Positions 11,035-19,661 of a stretch of DNA of 64,000 nucleotides are shown here, in pieces. The translations under genes were made by a program, and so were the position numbers. The DNA is from Planctomycetota bacterium (GTDB lineage: Bacteria > Planctomycetota > SZUA-567 > H5-PLA8). The stretch spans positions 54,596 to 118,595 of the forward strand of contig JAKLKQ010000015.1 of NCBI GenBank assembly GCA_023150555.1. Direction: 5' to 3'. The notes beneath the pieces are model-generated. The model ran no database searches. It saw only the letters and a list, made by a program, of their open reading frames with translations, and was not told where the DNA came from. The stretch's first letter is position 1, and each line of letters opens with the position of its first letter.

Positions 11035-11040
11035 TAGAAT
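11035..11040 (+). promoter_or_regulatory. -10 box (TAGAAT) of the YccA-family gene
   Basis: TAGAAT is identical to the -10 boxes before the C45 hydrolase and GH57 genes. A start near 11047 would give a leader of about 76 bases containing an ATG-TAA minimal frame at 11050-11055. No good -35 is visible. Confidence 0.45.
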
Positions 11041-11122
11041 GCTCTCGCCATGTAAGAGGGATGCAGCCGAGCGTGCGGCCTGCGGTTTCCAAACGCCGGC
11101 CCCGGCCAACAAGGAGCCATAG

Positions 11123-11923
11123 ATGCGTACATCCAATCCCGCGTTAAACGCCGAGACCTTCGCGCAGTTCGGCTCGATCACCGAAGCCGACCGCACCATG
11201 ACGGTGCAGGGCACCATCAACAAGACCGCGGTCCTGCTGGTGCTGCTGCTGTGCAGCGCGGCCTTTACATGGTCGATGTTCTACAACCTAGTCCACGATC
11301 TTGCCCGCCAGCAGGCGGACGGCGCGATCCGCAGCGCCGGCTCGGCCTCCTTCGCCGCTATCCGGATGTGGGTGATCGGCGGCATCATTGGCGGGCTGGT
11401 CTTCGGGCTCATCACCAGCTTTAAACCCACCGCCGCCCCCATCACCGCTCCGCTGTACGCGCTTTGCGAAGGCCTCTTCATCGGCGCCATCAGCGCCGTC
11501 TTCGAAGCGATGATGCCGGGCATTGTGCTGCAGGCGGTGGGGCTGACCTTCGGCACGCTGGCCGCGCTGCTGCTGGCGTACAAGTCGGGCCTGGTGCGCG
11601 CAACCGAGAATTTCAAGGCCGGCGTCTTCGCAGCTACCGGCGCGATCTGTCTGATCTACCTCGCGACCTTCATCCTGAGCTTCTTCGGCATCAGCATCCC
11701 CTACATCCATGGGAACGGGCTGATCGGCATCGGCTTCAGCCTCTTCGTGGTCGGGATCGCCGCGCTGAATCTGGTGCTCGACTTCGACTTCATCGAACAG
11801 GGCGCACGCCAGGGCGCGCCGAAGTACATGGAATGGTACGGCGGCTTCGGCCTAATGGTCACGCTGGTCTGGCTGTACATCGAGATCCTGCGCCTGCTTT
11901 CAAAGCTGCGCAGCCGGGATTGA
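11123..11923 (+). CDS. Bax inhibitor-1/YccA family membrane protein
   Basis: This 266-residue polytopic membrane protein has a cytoplasmic N-terminus (about 30 residues) and seven predicted hydrophobic segments. It belongs to the Bax-inhibitor-1-like (BI-1/YccA) family, whose members are pH-sensitive calcium-leak channels or modulators of membrane proteases. The N-terminal 'TVQGTINKTAVLLVLLLCSAAFTW' and the C-terminal 'NLVLDFDFIEQGARQGAPKYMEWYGGFGLMVTLVWLYIEILRLLSKL' are characteristic; the acidic residues of the latter correspond to the family's pore or pH-sensing region. The start ATG has AAGGAG at 9-bp spacing. It is a single gene, closed by a strong terminator at 11975. Confidence 0.93.
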   Translation: MRTSNPALNAETFAQFGSITEADRTMTVQGTINKTAVLLVLLLCSAAFTWSMFYNLVHDLARQQADGAIRSAGSASFAAIRMWVIGGIIGGLVFGLITSFKPTAAPITAPLYALCEGLFIGAISAVFEAMMPGIVLQAVGLTFGTLAALLLAYKSGLVRATENFKAGVFAATGAICLIYLATFILSFFGISIPYIHGNGLIGIGFSLFVVGIAALNLVLDFDFIEQGARQGAPKYMEWYGGFGLMVTLVWLYIEILRLLSKLRSRD

Positions 11924-11974
11924 TTCAGGCTTGAGGCTTGATAAGACTTACGCTTTGCGTATATTTTGAATACG

Positions 11975-12004
11975 GGCGGGCCTTTCAGGCCCGCCTTTTC
12001 TTTT
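11975..12004 (+). terminator. Rho-independent terminator of the YccA-family gene
   Basis: GGCGGGCCT-ttc-AGGCCCGCC is a perfect 9-bp stem with a 3-base loop followed by TTTTCTTTT. The stop codon of the convergent HEAT-repeat gene (TGA, minus, 11987-11985) lies in the hairpin loop, so the DNA of one arm also codes for that protein's last residues. Confidence 0.92.
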
Positions 12005-12977
12005 GCCGGTAGCGCAACAGAAGAAGAAGGCCCACGAACGCGGCGGCGCCCGCCGCCGCGTACTCCAACCGGTCGCGCTTCTGCCGCTCCAGCCGTACGC
12101 GCAGTTCGCCCAACGCGCGGTGGGCCACTTCCTGCGCCGGATGCGCCTGGTCCGCCGCCGCCTTCTCGAGAATCCCGATGGACCCTTCGCCCAGCAGCGC
12201 GAGCGACTCGGCGGCTTCCGCGGAGACCTCGTAGTCCTCGTCGCCCAGCGCCTGCACGAAGCGTTCGCGCAGCGCGCCATCGTCGCTGTCGGCGCGGATC
12301 ACGCCCAGGGCCTCGATCGCGCGGCTGCGCAGCCAGCCGTCGTCCTCGTCGAGGGCCTTCAGAAGTTCCGGCACGGCGGCCTCGGCGGCGGGCCCGACCG
12401 ACGCCAGCGCCACCGCGCAGTCGGCCTTCACCCACGGCTCTTCCGCCGGATCGGCCAGGCGCTGCGCGAGCACGCTCACGGCCGGCGCGGCCTCTTCGCC
12501 GCAGCAGGCCAGCGCCTGCGCGGCGCGCTGCCGCACGAATGGGTCCTTGTCGGTGATGCTTTGCGTAAGTTCCCCGACGCCGTCGGCGCCGAGGAGGCCC
12601 AGGCCTTTCACGCCGGCGGCGCGCACGTTGGCGTCGGGGTCGCGCGCCGCGACGACCAGCTCGGACCAGGCCTCCTTGCCGATCGCGCCCAGAGCCTCGG
12701 CGGCGGCCTCGCGCACGCGCCCTTCCTCGTCGTGCAGCGCCTTGGCAAGGTCGGGGATCGCCGGCGCGGCGGCGGGCCCCCGCGCTTTCAGCTTCTCTGC
12801 GGCGTCGAGCCGCACGTTGAAGTCGACGTTGGAAAGCTGCGCGCGCAGGCGCTCGATGCTCTCCCCGGAAGCGGCGGCGTCTTCGGCGGCGACGGCAGCG
12901 GCGGAAGCCATGCCGGCGGCGGCGAGGAAGAGCAGCAGGGCTGCGGCGGCGCAGCATTTTCTTGCGCGTCCGGCCAT
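11985..12977 (-). CDS. Exported HEAT-repeat protein with C-terminal membrane anchor
   Basis: This 330-residue protein has a signal peptide (MAGRARKCCAAAALLLFLAAAGMASA), about eight HEAT/PBS-lyase-like repeats of about 35-40 residues (pattern 'D.....VR..A...L..LG...AVP.L...L.D.D..VR..A'), and a single C-terminal membrane helix followed by RYRQKKRRA. It is probably a membrane-anchored extracytoplasmic protein-protein scaffold. The start at 12977 is chosen because it has AAAAGGAGG just upstream; an upstream ATG at 13040 overlaps the preceding gene's end and lacks this. It follows pyruvate kinase by 59 bp and is probably co-transcribed. Confidence 0.85.
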   Translation of the reverse strand: MAGRARKCCAAAALLLFLAAAGMASAAAVAAEDAAASGESIERLRAQLSNVDFNVRLDAAEKLKARGPAAAPAIPDLAKALHDEEGRVREAAAEALGAIGKEAWSELVVAARDPDANVRAAGVKGLGLLGADGVGELTQSITDKDPFVRQRAAQALACCGEEAAPAVSVLAQRLADPAEEPWVKADCAVALASVGPAAEAAVPELLKALDEDDGWLRSRAIEALGVIRADSDDGALRERFVQALGDEDYEVSAEAAESLALLGEGSIGILEKAAADQAHPAQEVAHRALGELRVRLERQKRDRLEYAAAGAAAFVGLLLLLRYRQKKRRA

Positions 12978-13036
12978 GCGTCCTCCTTTTATGGGCGTGT
13001 TGTTCCCAGCGTCCGGTTCCCGGTCCCCGCCGAGGA

Positions 13037-14533
13037 TCACTTCCCGCCGATGCGGTGGACGTGGATGCGTCCCGAGAATTCCTCGCTGTGCTCACGGCCC
13101 ACGACGACGACGATGGTGTCGCCCCGGCCCGCCAGTTCGTAGCCCTGCACCGCGTGCTCGGCCAGCTTCAGAAAGGACGCGGTGTCCTTCCACGGCTTCG
13201 ACGCGTACGGCGCGATGCCCCAGTACAGCGCCATGCGCCCCACCGCGCGCGGGTGGGCGCTGAGCGCCATGACGGGCACGCGCGGGCGCGACGAAGCGAT
13301 GTAGCGCGCGGTCTGGCCGGAGATCGTGCCCAGCACCACGGCCTTGACCTCCAGGCTGCGCGCGATGCGTTCCGCCGCCAGGGCCAGCGCGTCGTGCAGG
13401 CTGCTGGCGGCCAGCTCGCGCGACGGCGACGCATAGGCGCCGCCGGCCAGCAGGTGCTCCTCCGTCTCGTGCGCGATGGTGGCCATCGCGGCGACGGCCT
13501 GCACGGGGTACTTGCCGACGGCGGTCTCGCCGCTGAGCATCACGGCGTCGGTGCCGTCCAGGATCGCGTTGGCGACGTCGCTGGCCTCGGCGCGCGTAGG
13601 CCGCTCGTTCTCGGTCATCGATTCCAGCATCTGCGTCGCGGTGATCACCGGCACGTCGCGCAGGTTGGCGAGGCGGATGATCTGCTTCTGCACCAGCGGG
13701 ACCTTCTCGAAGTCCATCTCCACGCCCAGATCGCCGCGCGCGACCATCAGCCCGTCGACCGCGCCCACGATCCCGTCCAGCGCCGCGACGGCCTCGGGCT
13801 TCTCGATCTTCGCCACCAGAAGCGGAGGATCCTTATGCTTTGCCACCCGCGCGCGCACCGCGTCCAGGTCCCTGGCGGTGCGCACGAAACTCAGCGCCAC
13901 GAAGTCCACGCCGTTCGCCAAGCCCCACTCCAGGTCCGCCAGGTCCTTCTCGGTGACGCTGGGCGCACTGACCTTCACGCCGGGCAGGTTCAGGCCCTTG
14001 CGGCTCTTCAGCACGCCGCCCTTGGGAAAGACGGCATCGACCCAGTCCGCGCCCTTCTTCTCGACGCGCGCCTCCAGGCGGCCATCGTCGAAGAGCAGTC
14101 GGTCGCCCACGGCCACGTCCTTCGCCAGGTCGTCGTACTGCACCGGCAGGATGTGCTCGCCAGCCGGAAGCGCGCCTTTATCCTCGGGCGTGCGACAGTA
14201 GAAGCGCACCTTCTGGCCGCGCTCGAGCGTCACCGCGCCGTTGGGGACTTCGCCGACGCGGATCTTCGGCCCGCACAAATCCTGAAGCACGCCGACGGGG
14301 CGCCCGACGGCCTTGGCCGATTCGCGCAGCGTCTTGAGCATCTTCGAGTGGTCGTCGTGGCTGCCGTGGGAGAAGTTCAGCCGCGCCACGTCCATCCCGG
14401 CGCGGATCATGCGCATCAGGACCTGGGCGTCGGCGCTGGCCGGCCCCAGCGTGCAGACGATCTTGGTGCGGCGGCGGCCCGGCGGCCGCGCGAGGGCGCG
14501 CGTTACCGCGCTGCGGGAGCTGACGATGTTCAT
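13037..14533 (-). CDS. pyk: Pyruvate kinase
   Basis: This 498-residue enzyme converts phosphoenolpyruvate and ADP to pyruvate and ATP in the last step of glycolysis. Visible are the N-terminal TKIVCTLGPAS, the RLNFSHG motif, the catalytic lysine region 'LVAKIEKPEAV', the Mg-binding 'MVARGDLGVEM', 'ITATQMLESM' and 'RAEASDVANAILDGTDAVMLSGETAVGKYPVQAV'. The C-terminal allosteric domain is complete. The first 20 residues before RRTKIVCT are a variable extension. The gene is divergent from the C45 hydrolase. Confidence 0.97.
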   Translation of the reverse strand: MNIVSSRSAVTRALARPPGRRRTKIVCTLGPASADAQVLMRMIRAGMDVARLNFSHGSHDDHSKMLKTLRESAKAVGRPVGVLQDLCGPKIRVGEVPNGAVTLERGQKVRFYCRTPEDKGALPAGEHILPVQYDDLAKDVAVGDRLLFDDGRLEARVEKKGADWVDAVFPKGGVLKSRKGLNLPGVKVSAPSVTEKDLADLEWGLANGVDFVALSFVRTARDLDAVRARVAKHKDPPLLVAKIEKPEAVAALDGIVGAVDGLMVARGDLGVEMDFEKVPLVQKQIIRLANLRDVPVITATQMLESMTENERPTRAEASDVANAILDGTDAVMLSGETAVGKYPVQAVAAMATIAHETEEHLLAGGAYASPSRELAASSLHDALALAAERIARSLEVKAVVLGTISGQTARYIASSRPRVPVMALSAHPRAVGRMALYWGIAPYASKPWKDTASFLKLAEHAVQGYELAGRGDTIVVVVGREHSEEFSGRIHVHRIGGK

Positions 14534-14625
14534 GGGAGCAACAGGCTACCGCGCGGTGGCAACTTTGCCAATGTCACCCCCGGAACTGCCTTGAAGAAGC
14601 GCTTCGTGCGGGGCGTCTCTGGTTG

Positions 14626-14638
14626 TAGAATGGTTACT
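14626..14638 (+). promoter_or_regulatory. -10 box directly before the C45 hydrolase start (leaderless)
   Basis: TAGAAT (14626-14631) followed by exactly seven bases and then ATG (14639). The transcript would start at or next to the A of the start codon. The same arrangement is seen before the GH57 gene. No clear -35 element. Confidence 0.5.
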
Positions 14639-15949
14639 ATGCGTCACTCTGCCCCCCTGCCCCCCGCCTGCGCGCCTTATGAAGGAGGCGTGAACCGGAG
14701 CCTTGCGGCCGCCCTTCTGCTGGCGCTGCTGGCTTCCGCCGCGGCCCAGGCCGAGGACGCGCAATCACGCGCCGCCAAGGCCGGCGAACTGGTCACCCTC
14801 AAGAACCACAGCGTCCTGCGGCTCTACGGCGAGAGCGCCAAGGAGCGCGGCTTCGCGCAGGGCTGGCTGCTGGCGCCGAAGATCGTCGAGTGCCTCGACG
14901 ACGCGCTCACCAGCCTCCCCCGCTTCACCGCGCAGAGCTACGAGAAGCGCCTGCTGCCGTGGGCCAAGGCGCGCTTCGTGTGGGACAAGGCCGCCGTGGA
15001 GGAACTCGACGGCATCTGGGAAGGCTTCACCGCGAAACTGAAGGAAGACGAACGCACCTGCCCGGCGCTCAAGCGCGCGCTGACCAAGGACGACCTCTAC
15101 GCCATCAACACCGTCGCCGACTACTTCGGCCCCGCGTGCAGCGGCTTCACCGTCTGGAAGTCCAAGACCGCTGGCGGCGAAGTGCTCCACGGCCGCAACC
15201 TCGACTTCCCCATCGGGCGCCGCGCCATCGCCGACCAGGTGATCGTCGTGAACGAGGGCTTCGGCGAGAAATCCGGCGCGCGCCGCGCCTGGGCCGGCGT
15301 CGGCTGGCCCGGCATGGTCGGCATCTACTCCGCCATGAACGCCGACGGCCTGGTCTGCTGCCTCCACGACGCCTACAACGTCGACGAGAGCGGCGCCGAC
15401 GAAGGCTACGTGCCGCGCGGCGTGCTGCTGCGGCGCATCATCGAGAGCGTCGATCCCGCCGCCGGCGACCCCGCGCAGGCCGCCGCGAAGCTGGCCGCCG
15501 AACGCCCCGCCGCCTGCGGGAACCTCTTCCACATGTCCTGGCCGGCCCAGGCCGCCGAGAAGACCCGCACGCAGCCCAGCGCGGTGCTGGAATTCGAACG
15601 CAACGGCCGCGGCAACGGCGAAGTGCCCGTCACCATTCGCCGCATGGACGGCAGCGATGCGATCGTCGCGACCAATCACTTCTGCATGCGCCACGACCCG
15701 GTCGAATGCGGGCGCTTCGACGCGATCTCGAAGGGCATCGATTCGTTGAGCGCCAAGCCCGAAAAGATCGGCCCCACCGAAGCCCGCAAGATCCTCATCG
15801 GCGGCATGCAGCCCACCGCCGCGCACAGCCTGGTCTTCCGCCCCGACGCCCGCGAGATTCACATCTCCCTGACTCGCGGCAACATCATGTCGCCGCAAGT
15901 CGCCGGCTCGACCTTCACGCTGAAGGAACTCCTTGCGCGGTCCAAGTAA
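14639..15949 (+). CDS. Exported C45-type (acyltransferase-like) N-terminal-nucleophile hydrolase
   Basis: The protein is related to the acyl-CoA:isopenicillin-N acyltransferase/C45 peptidase group, self-cleaving amidases of the Ntn fold. The expected nucleophile is Cys167 in 'DYFGPACSGFTVW', followed by 'GEVLHGRNLDFP' with the conserved R-N-D segment. 'NADGLVCCLHDAYN' and the C-terminal 'AHSLVFRPDAREIHISL' are also typical. A hydrophobic signal sequence (SLAAALLLALLASAAAQA) directs export. The start is uncertain. The ATG at 14639 sits 7 bases after a -10 box and is preferred; GTG at 14690 gives a more classical signal peptide but its GAAGGAGG is only one base away. The substrate is unknown. 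Confidence 0.8.
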   Translation: MRHSAPLPPACAPYEGGVNRSLAAALLLALLASAAAQAEDAQSRAAKAGELVTLKNHSVLRLYGESAKERGFAQGWLLAPKIVECLDDALTSLPRFTAQSYEKRLLPWAKARFVWDKAAVEELDGIWEGFTAKLKEDERTCPALKRALTKDDLYAINTVADYFGPACSGFTVWKSKTAGGEVLHGRNLDFPIGRRAIADQVIVVNEGFGEKSGARRAWAGVGWPGMVGIYSAMNADGLVCCLHDAYNVDESGADEGYVPRGVLLRRIIESVDPAAGDPAQAAAKLAAERPAACGNLFHMSWPAQAAEKTRTQPSAVLEFERNGRGNGEVPVTIRRMDGSDAIVATNHFCMRHDPVECGRFDAISKGIDSLSAKPEKIGPTEARKILIGGMQPTAAHSLVFRPDAREIHISLTRGNIMSPQVAGSTFTLKELLARSK

Positions 15950-15976
15950 ATTCCAAGACCGTCGTATAACCTGCTT

Positions 15977-16028
15977 AATACCAATCAGTTACGAGTATCG
16001 AAAAGCCGCACGCGGTGCACGCGTGCGG
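15977..16028. promoter_or_regulatory. Operator region of the Kelch operon: inverted repeat and direct repeat
   Basis: CCGCACGCG (16006-16014) and CGCGTGCGG (16020-16028) form a 9-bp inverted repeat with a 5-bp centre, a probable operator for the GntR regulator starting 46 bp downstream. A 12-bp sequence, AATACCAATCAG, occurs at 15977-15988 and again at 16078-16089 immediately after the TTG start codon. A -10-like TATAGA or GATAGT lies at 16031-16047, but no -35 is convincing. Confidence 0.55.
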
Positions 16029-16074
16029 TGTATAGAACCATGATAGTACTAAGATAAACACTAAAGGATACCAC

Positions 16075-17265
16075 TTGAATACCAATCAGCTGAGCCGCAA
16101 GCCGCTCACCGAGAAGGTCGCCGAAGACCTCCGCCGCCTGGTCGAGAGCGGGCGCGTCGAGTCCGGAGCTTACCTGCCAGCGGAGCGCGAGTTGTGCGAG
16201 CGCTTCGAGGTCAGCCGCGTGACGGTGCGGCGCGCGCTGGCGCGGCTGGTCGAGGAAGGCCTGATCGCGGCGGTGCCGTACCAGGGCTACCGCGTCGTGC
16301 GCGGGCCGCGCGTGGCCGCCGCACGGCAGACCGTCGCGTACGTGTTGGGTTCGGCGGGCGAAGACGAGCGGTGGGACCGCACGCACGAGCAGATCCTTAC
16401 CGCTTTCAACCGGTCGCAGATCGCGCGCGGCGAGCAGGTGCTGGGCATCGGCGGGCGCGGGCGGCATCCGCGCGATCTCTTCGACGAACTGAAGGCGCGC
16501 TCGATCTGGGGCGTGGCGCTGGACACCAGCCTGCCGGGCTACACGGACGAGGCCCTGCGCGCGGGGCTTTCGGTGGTGCTCGTCGACGCCTACATCGACG
16601 ATCCGCGCGCCGACATCGTGATCCAGGACAACTTCAACGGCGCGCGACAGGTCACGAGCGCGCTGATGGCGCGCGGCCACCGCAGCGTCGGCTGGGTCGG
16701 GCCGACCGTGGTGCAGGACGCCGAACGCGAAGCGTTCCTGAAACCCCACGACCCGAAGATCGCGGCCGGCTGGAGCGGCTTCGCACACTACCGCGAACGC
16801 TTCGCCGGCGCGCGGGCCGCGATGTTCGAGGGCAACGCCGACTTCGCGCCCGCGCACCTCATCGAGACCGCGAGTTCGAGCGACACCGCCGACGCCGAGG
16901 AAAAGGTCCGCGCGCGGATGCAGTCGCCCAACCGCCCCACGGCGCTGGTCTGCATGTGGCTGGAGATGGCACAGGGCGCGGCGCGCGGCATCCGCGCGGC
17001 CGGCCTGCAGGTCGGTCGCGACGTCGACCTGGCGTGCTGGTGCACGGAGAGCGAGTACCGCGAGCTCCTGGCGCCGGAATTCCTGGGCGGTGAAGTGCCG
17101 CTGGCGGCGCTGTGGCGCCCGGCGGAGATGGCCAAGTTGGCGCTGCAGCGGCTCGAACTTCGCGCGCGCGATCCTGAAGCGCCGGCGTGCCGCGTGGACG
17201 TGAAGGTGCGCGTCGCCAAGCCCGCGCCGGCCGAGGAAATCGTGAAGGGTCGCATCGTCTGGTAG
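16075..17265 (+). CDS. GntR-type winged-helix regulator with LacI-like sensor domain (second copy)
   Basis: This 396-residue regulator begins at a TTG codon with AAAGGA 8 bases upstream. Residues 5-75 are a GntR winged helix (LTEKVAEDLRRLVESGRVESGAYLPAERELCERFEVSRVTVRRALARLVEEGLI). Residues of about 85-390 form a LacI-type effector domain ('IWGVALDTSLPGY', 'VVLVDAYIDDPRADIVIQDNFNGARQVTSALMARGHRSVGWVGP', 'TALVCMWLEMAQGAARGIRAAG'). It leads the four-gene Kelch operon and has a palindrome upstream, mirroring the GntR-NHL operon. Ligand unknown; by family probably a sugar or sugar derivative. Confidence 0.9.
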   Translation: MNTNQLSRKPLTEKVAEDLRRLVESGRVESGAYLPAERELCERFEVSRVTVRRALARLVEEGLIAAVPYQGYRVVRGPRVAAARQTVAYVLGSAGEDERWDRTHEQILTAFNRSQIARGEQVLGIGGRGRHPRDLFDELKARSIWGVALDTSLPGYTDEALRAGLSVVLVDAYIDDPRADIVIQDNFNGARQVTSALMARGHRSVGWVGPTVVQDAEREAFLKPHDPKIAAGWSGFAHYRERFAGARAAMFEGNADFAPAHLIETASSSDTADAEEKVRARMQSPNRPTALVCMWLEMAQGAARGIRAAGLQVGRDVDLACWCTESEYRELLAPEFLGGEVPLAALWRPAEMAKLALQRLELRARDPEAPACRVDVKVRVAKPAPAEEIVKGRIVW

Positions 17266-17289
17266 GTTTCATCCGAGGGACTCGTTTCG

Positions 17290-19650
17290 ATGGTTAATCG
17301 ACGCCACGCGCTTTGCGCTCTGCTCCTGCTTTCGCTCGTGCCCGCCGCCGTGCGCGCGGGGGAATCCGAAGCGAACGTGTGGACCAAGGTGTCCGAGGAC
17401 GGCCTGGGCCCGGGCTTCTCGCCGGGGCTCGTCTGGTCGCAGGAACTCAAGCGTTTCGTCTTCTTCTGCGGCAGCATCACCCATCACTTCAAGGGCGAAC
17501 GGCCCTACGACGTGATGAGTTTCGACCCCTCCACCAAAACATGGCGCAACGATCTGCCGAAGGGCGCCGAGGCCCGGGGCGGCGAGACCGGCAACGTGAA
17601 GGACGTAGAGTTCAAGACGCCGTACTTCGAGATGGCCGACAAGGAAGGCCTGGTCCGCCCCAACCGCCGCCACACGTACATGTGGTACCACTACGCGACG
17701 GCGCCCTGGGACAAGAAGGTCTACGCGCTGCTGTGCGGGCGAACCGTGACCTACGATCCCGAAGCACGCGTCTGGACGGACACCAAGGCCGCGCCCGGAC
17801 CGATGCCCGAGGTCGGCACGCGCGGCGGCCTGAGTTGGTCGGCGATGTGCGCCGATCCGGTGAACAAGGAGATCCTGCTCTTTGGCGGTTGCGGCGTGCT
17901 GACGCCGGACGGTTCGCCGGGCACCTGGGTCTACTCGACGGAGAAGAACGAGTGGCGCAAACTCACTCCCAAGACGGAGCCCCCGCCGCGCGCGCTGGCA
18001 CCGATGGTCTATGACCCGGCGACGAAGAAGATCGTGCTCTTCGGCGGCGACCGCCTAGACCAGCTCTACGCTGACACCTGGGTCTACGACTGCGCGACGC
18101 GCGAATGGGAAGAGCGCAAGCCGGCGCTCTCGCCGTCGCCGCGCTTTGGCCACGCGTTTCTGCGAATGCCCAAGAGCAGCAAGATCGCGCTGCTCGGCGG
18201 CAAGGGCTACAGTTCCTCGACGTCCTACTGCGCGACGCTCTACAAGCCGCTGCCCTTCGAGATCTGGACCTACGATGTCGCCGCCAACGAATGGGCGCTC
18301 ATCCGCCACTACGAGAAGGACGGCCCGGCCGAGTACACCAGCCGCGGCGGCGCGGACGGCGCAGCGGCCGCCGCCGCGGACAACGATGACCGCGTGTTGT
18401 GGATCGGCCCCGGAACCGAGAAGGGCAGCGCGCACAGCGCGTGGCTGTGCCGCGTCGACGCTTCGTCGAACGACAGCGACGGCATTGCCAAGTACGGGGT
18501 CAAGCCCGGGACGCTCGGGTTCCGCAGCGGCTCCTTCGATCCGGAGTGGTACACGAAGGACGTTCCACCGCCCGATCCTGCAGCGACCGAGGCCGTGCTG
18601 AAAAACCTCGCGCCCAACACCTGGACCGCGCTCAAATGCCCACGCTGGCCGGAAAACCGCATGGGCGGCGGTTGGAGCACCGTGAGCTTCGACAGCGACG
18701 GCGACCGGATCCTGCATATGGGCGGCGGGCACAGCTCGTACTTCGGCAACGACATGGCGCACTACGACATCGCGACCGGACGCTGGAGCATCGCGTGCCG
18801 GCCGCAGTTCGCGCTGGAGTACAACTACGACCTCAACGGCCCGGGCCTGTGGGCTTTCAACGGCGCGCCGTGGGGCAACCACAACTACCACGCCTACGCG
18901 TACGATCCGACCATCAAGCGCGTGGCCTACGTCAAGGGCCACATGACGATGCTCTACGATCCCGAGACCCGCACCTGGCCGTTCGCCGAGAAGTTCGGCG
19001 ATCTGCCGTTCTTCGCCAGCAAGTACATCAACTACCTCATCACCACGCCGCACGGCGTGTACTGCTGGACCCAAACCAAGGAAAGCCAATCCAAGTTCGG
19101 ACTGTGGAAGCTGGAAAGCGGCAAGGCCTGGACGGAAGTGAAGACGTCCGGCGAGCCGCTGCCGCGGCCGGTCTGCGACGGTTCGACCATCACCTACGAC
19201 GCCAAGCGCGACCGGCTCCTCATCACCACCTCCACCGGCAAGGAAGGCCCCCACGGCCAGGTCTGGTCCGCGGACCTGAAAAGCAGCGAGTTGAAGAAGC
19301 TCAATCCAGAAGGCATGGACGCGCTCAAGGGCGCGCGTTTCGCGCGCGAGTCCGCGTATTTGCCCAAGGGCGACCTGGTCCTGATCGGCTTCCTGCTCCA
19401 GGGCGAAGGCGTATTGGTCGTGCCGATCTACGACTGCGAAAAGAACCGCTGGCTCGCGGCGAAGATGCCGGGCGCCGAGTTCATGAACGGCGGCAAGAAC
19501 GCCAAGCCGGGCTCGAGCGTCGACCTGGGCCTGGCCTACGACGCCAAGCGCGACTTGGTCTGGAGCACGCTCTGCAGCCTGCGCGGCGAGGGATCGCTCC
19601 AGGTCGTGCGCGTGGATGCGGGGACGCTGGGCGCGGTGCCGCTTAAGTGA
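17290..19650 (+). CDS. Secreted Kelch-type double beta-propeller protein
   Basis: This 786-residue protein has a signal peptide (residues 1-24, cleavage after VRA). Kelch repeats are clear in the first half, for example 'TKKIVLFGGDRLDQLYADTWVYD' followed by 'REWEERKPALSPSPRFGHAFL' (about residues 245-290). A second propeller (about 440-786) contains a GGGH motif at residue 478 and 'MTMLYDPETRTWPF'. Length and two-fold architecture match the third Kelch gene of the operon, so they are paralogues. No catalytic site of galactose-oxidase type is obvious. It lies 24 bp after the regulator. Confidence 0.85.
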   Translation: MVNRRHALCALLLLSLVPAAVRAGESEANVWTKVSEDGLGPGFSPGLVWSQELKRFVFFCGSITHHFKGERPYDVMSFDPSTKTWRNDLPKGAEARGGETGNVKDVEFKTPYFEMADKEGLVRPNRRHTYMWYHYATAPWDKKVYALLCGRTVTYDPEARVWTDTKAAPGPMPEVGTRGGLSWSAMCADPVNKEILLFGGCGVLTPDGSPGTWVYSTEKNEWRKLTPKTEPPPRALAPMVYDPATKKIVLFGGDRLDQLYADTWVYDCATREWEERKPALSPSPRFGHAFLRMPKSSKIALLGGKGYSSSTSYCATLYKPLPFEIWTYDVAANEWALIRHYEKDGPAEYTSRGGADGAAAAAADNDDRVLWIGPGTEKGSAHSAWLCRVDASSNDSDGIAKYGVKPGTLGFRSGSFDPEWYTKDVPPPDPAATEAVLKNLAPNTWTALKCPRWPENRMGGGWSTVSFDSDGDRILHMGGGHSSYFGNDMAHYDIATGRWSIACRPQFALEYNYDLNGPGLWAFNGAPWGNHNYHAYAYDPTIKRVAYVKGHMTMLYDPETRTWPFAEKFGDLPFFASKYINYLITTPHGVYCWTQTKESQSKFGLWKLESGKAWTEVKTSGEPLPRPVCDGSTITYDAKRDRLLITTSTGKEGPHGQVWSADLKSSELKKLNPEGMDALKGARFARESAYLPKGDLVLIGFLLQGEGVLVVPIYDCEKNRWLAAKMPGAEFMNGGKNAKPGSSVDLGLAYDAKRDLVWSTLCSLRGEGSLQVVRVDAGTLGAVPLK

Positions 19651-19661
19651 GGAGTCTTTCC

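Noticed and set aside
11050..11055. ATG-TAA minimal frame 9 bases after the -10 box of the YccA gene.
   Set aside because: A start-stop pair may be chance; noted in the promoter entry but not called a regulatory element.
14690..14692. GTG as start of the C45 hydrolase.
   Set aside because: The adjacent GAAGGAGG is only one base away, too close for use. The ATG at 14639 fits the leaderless pattern; the GTG remains an alternative.
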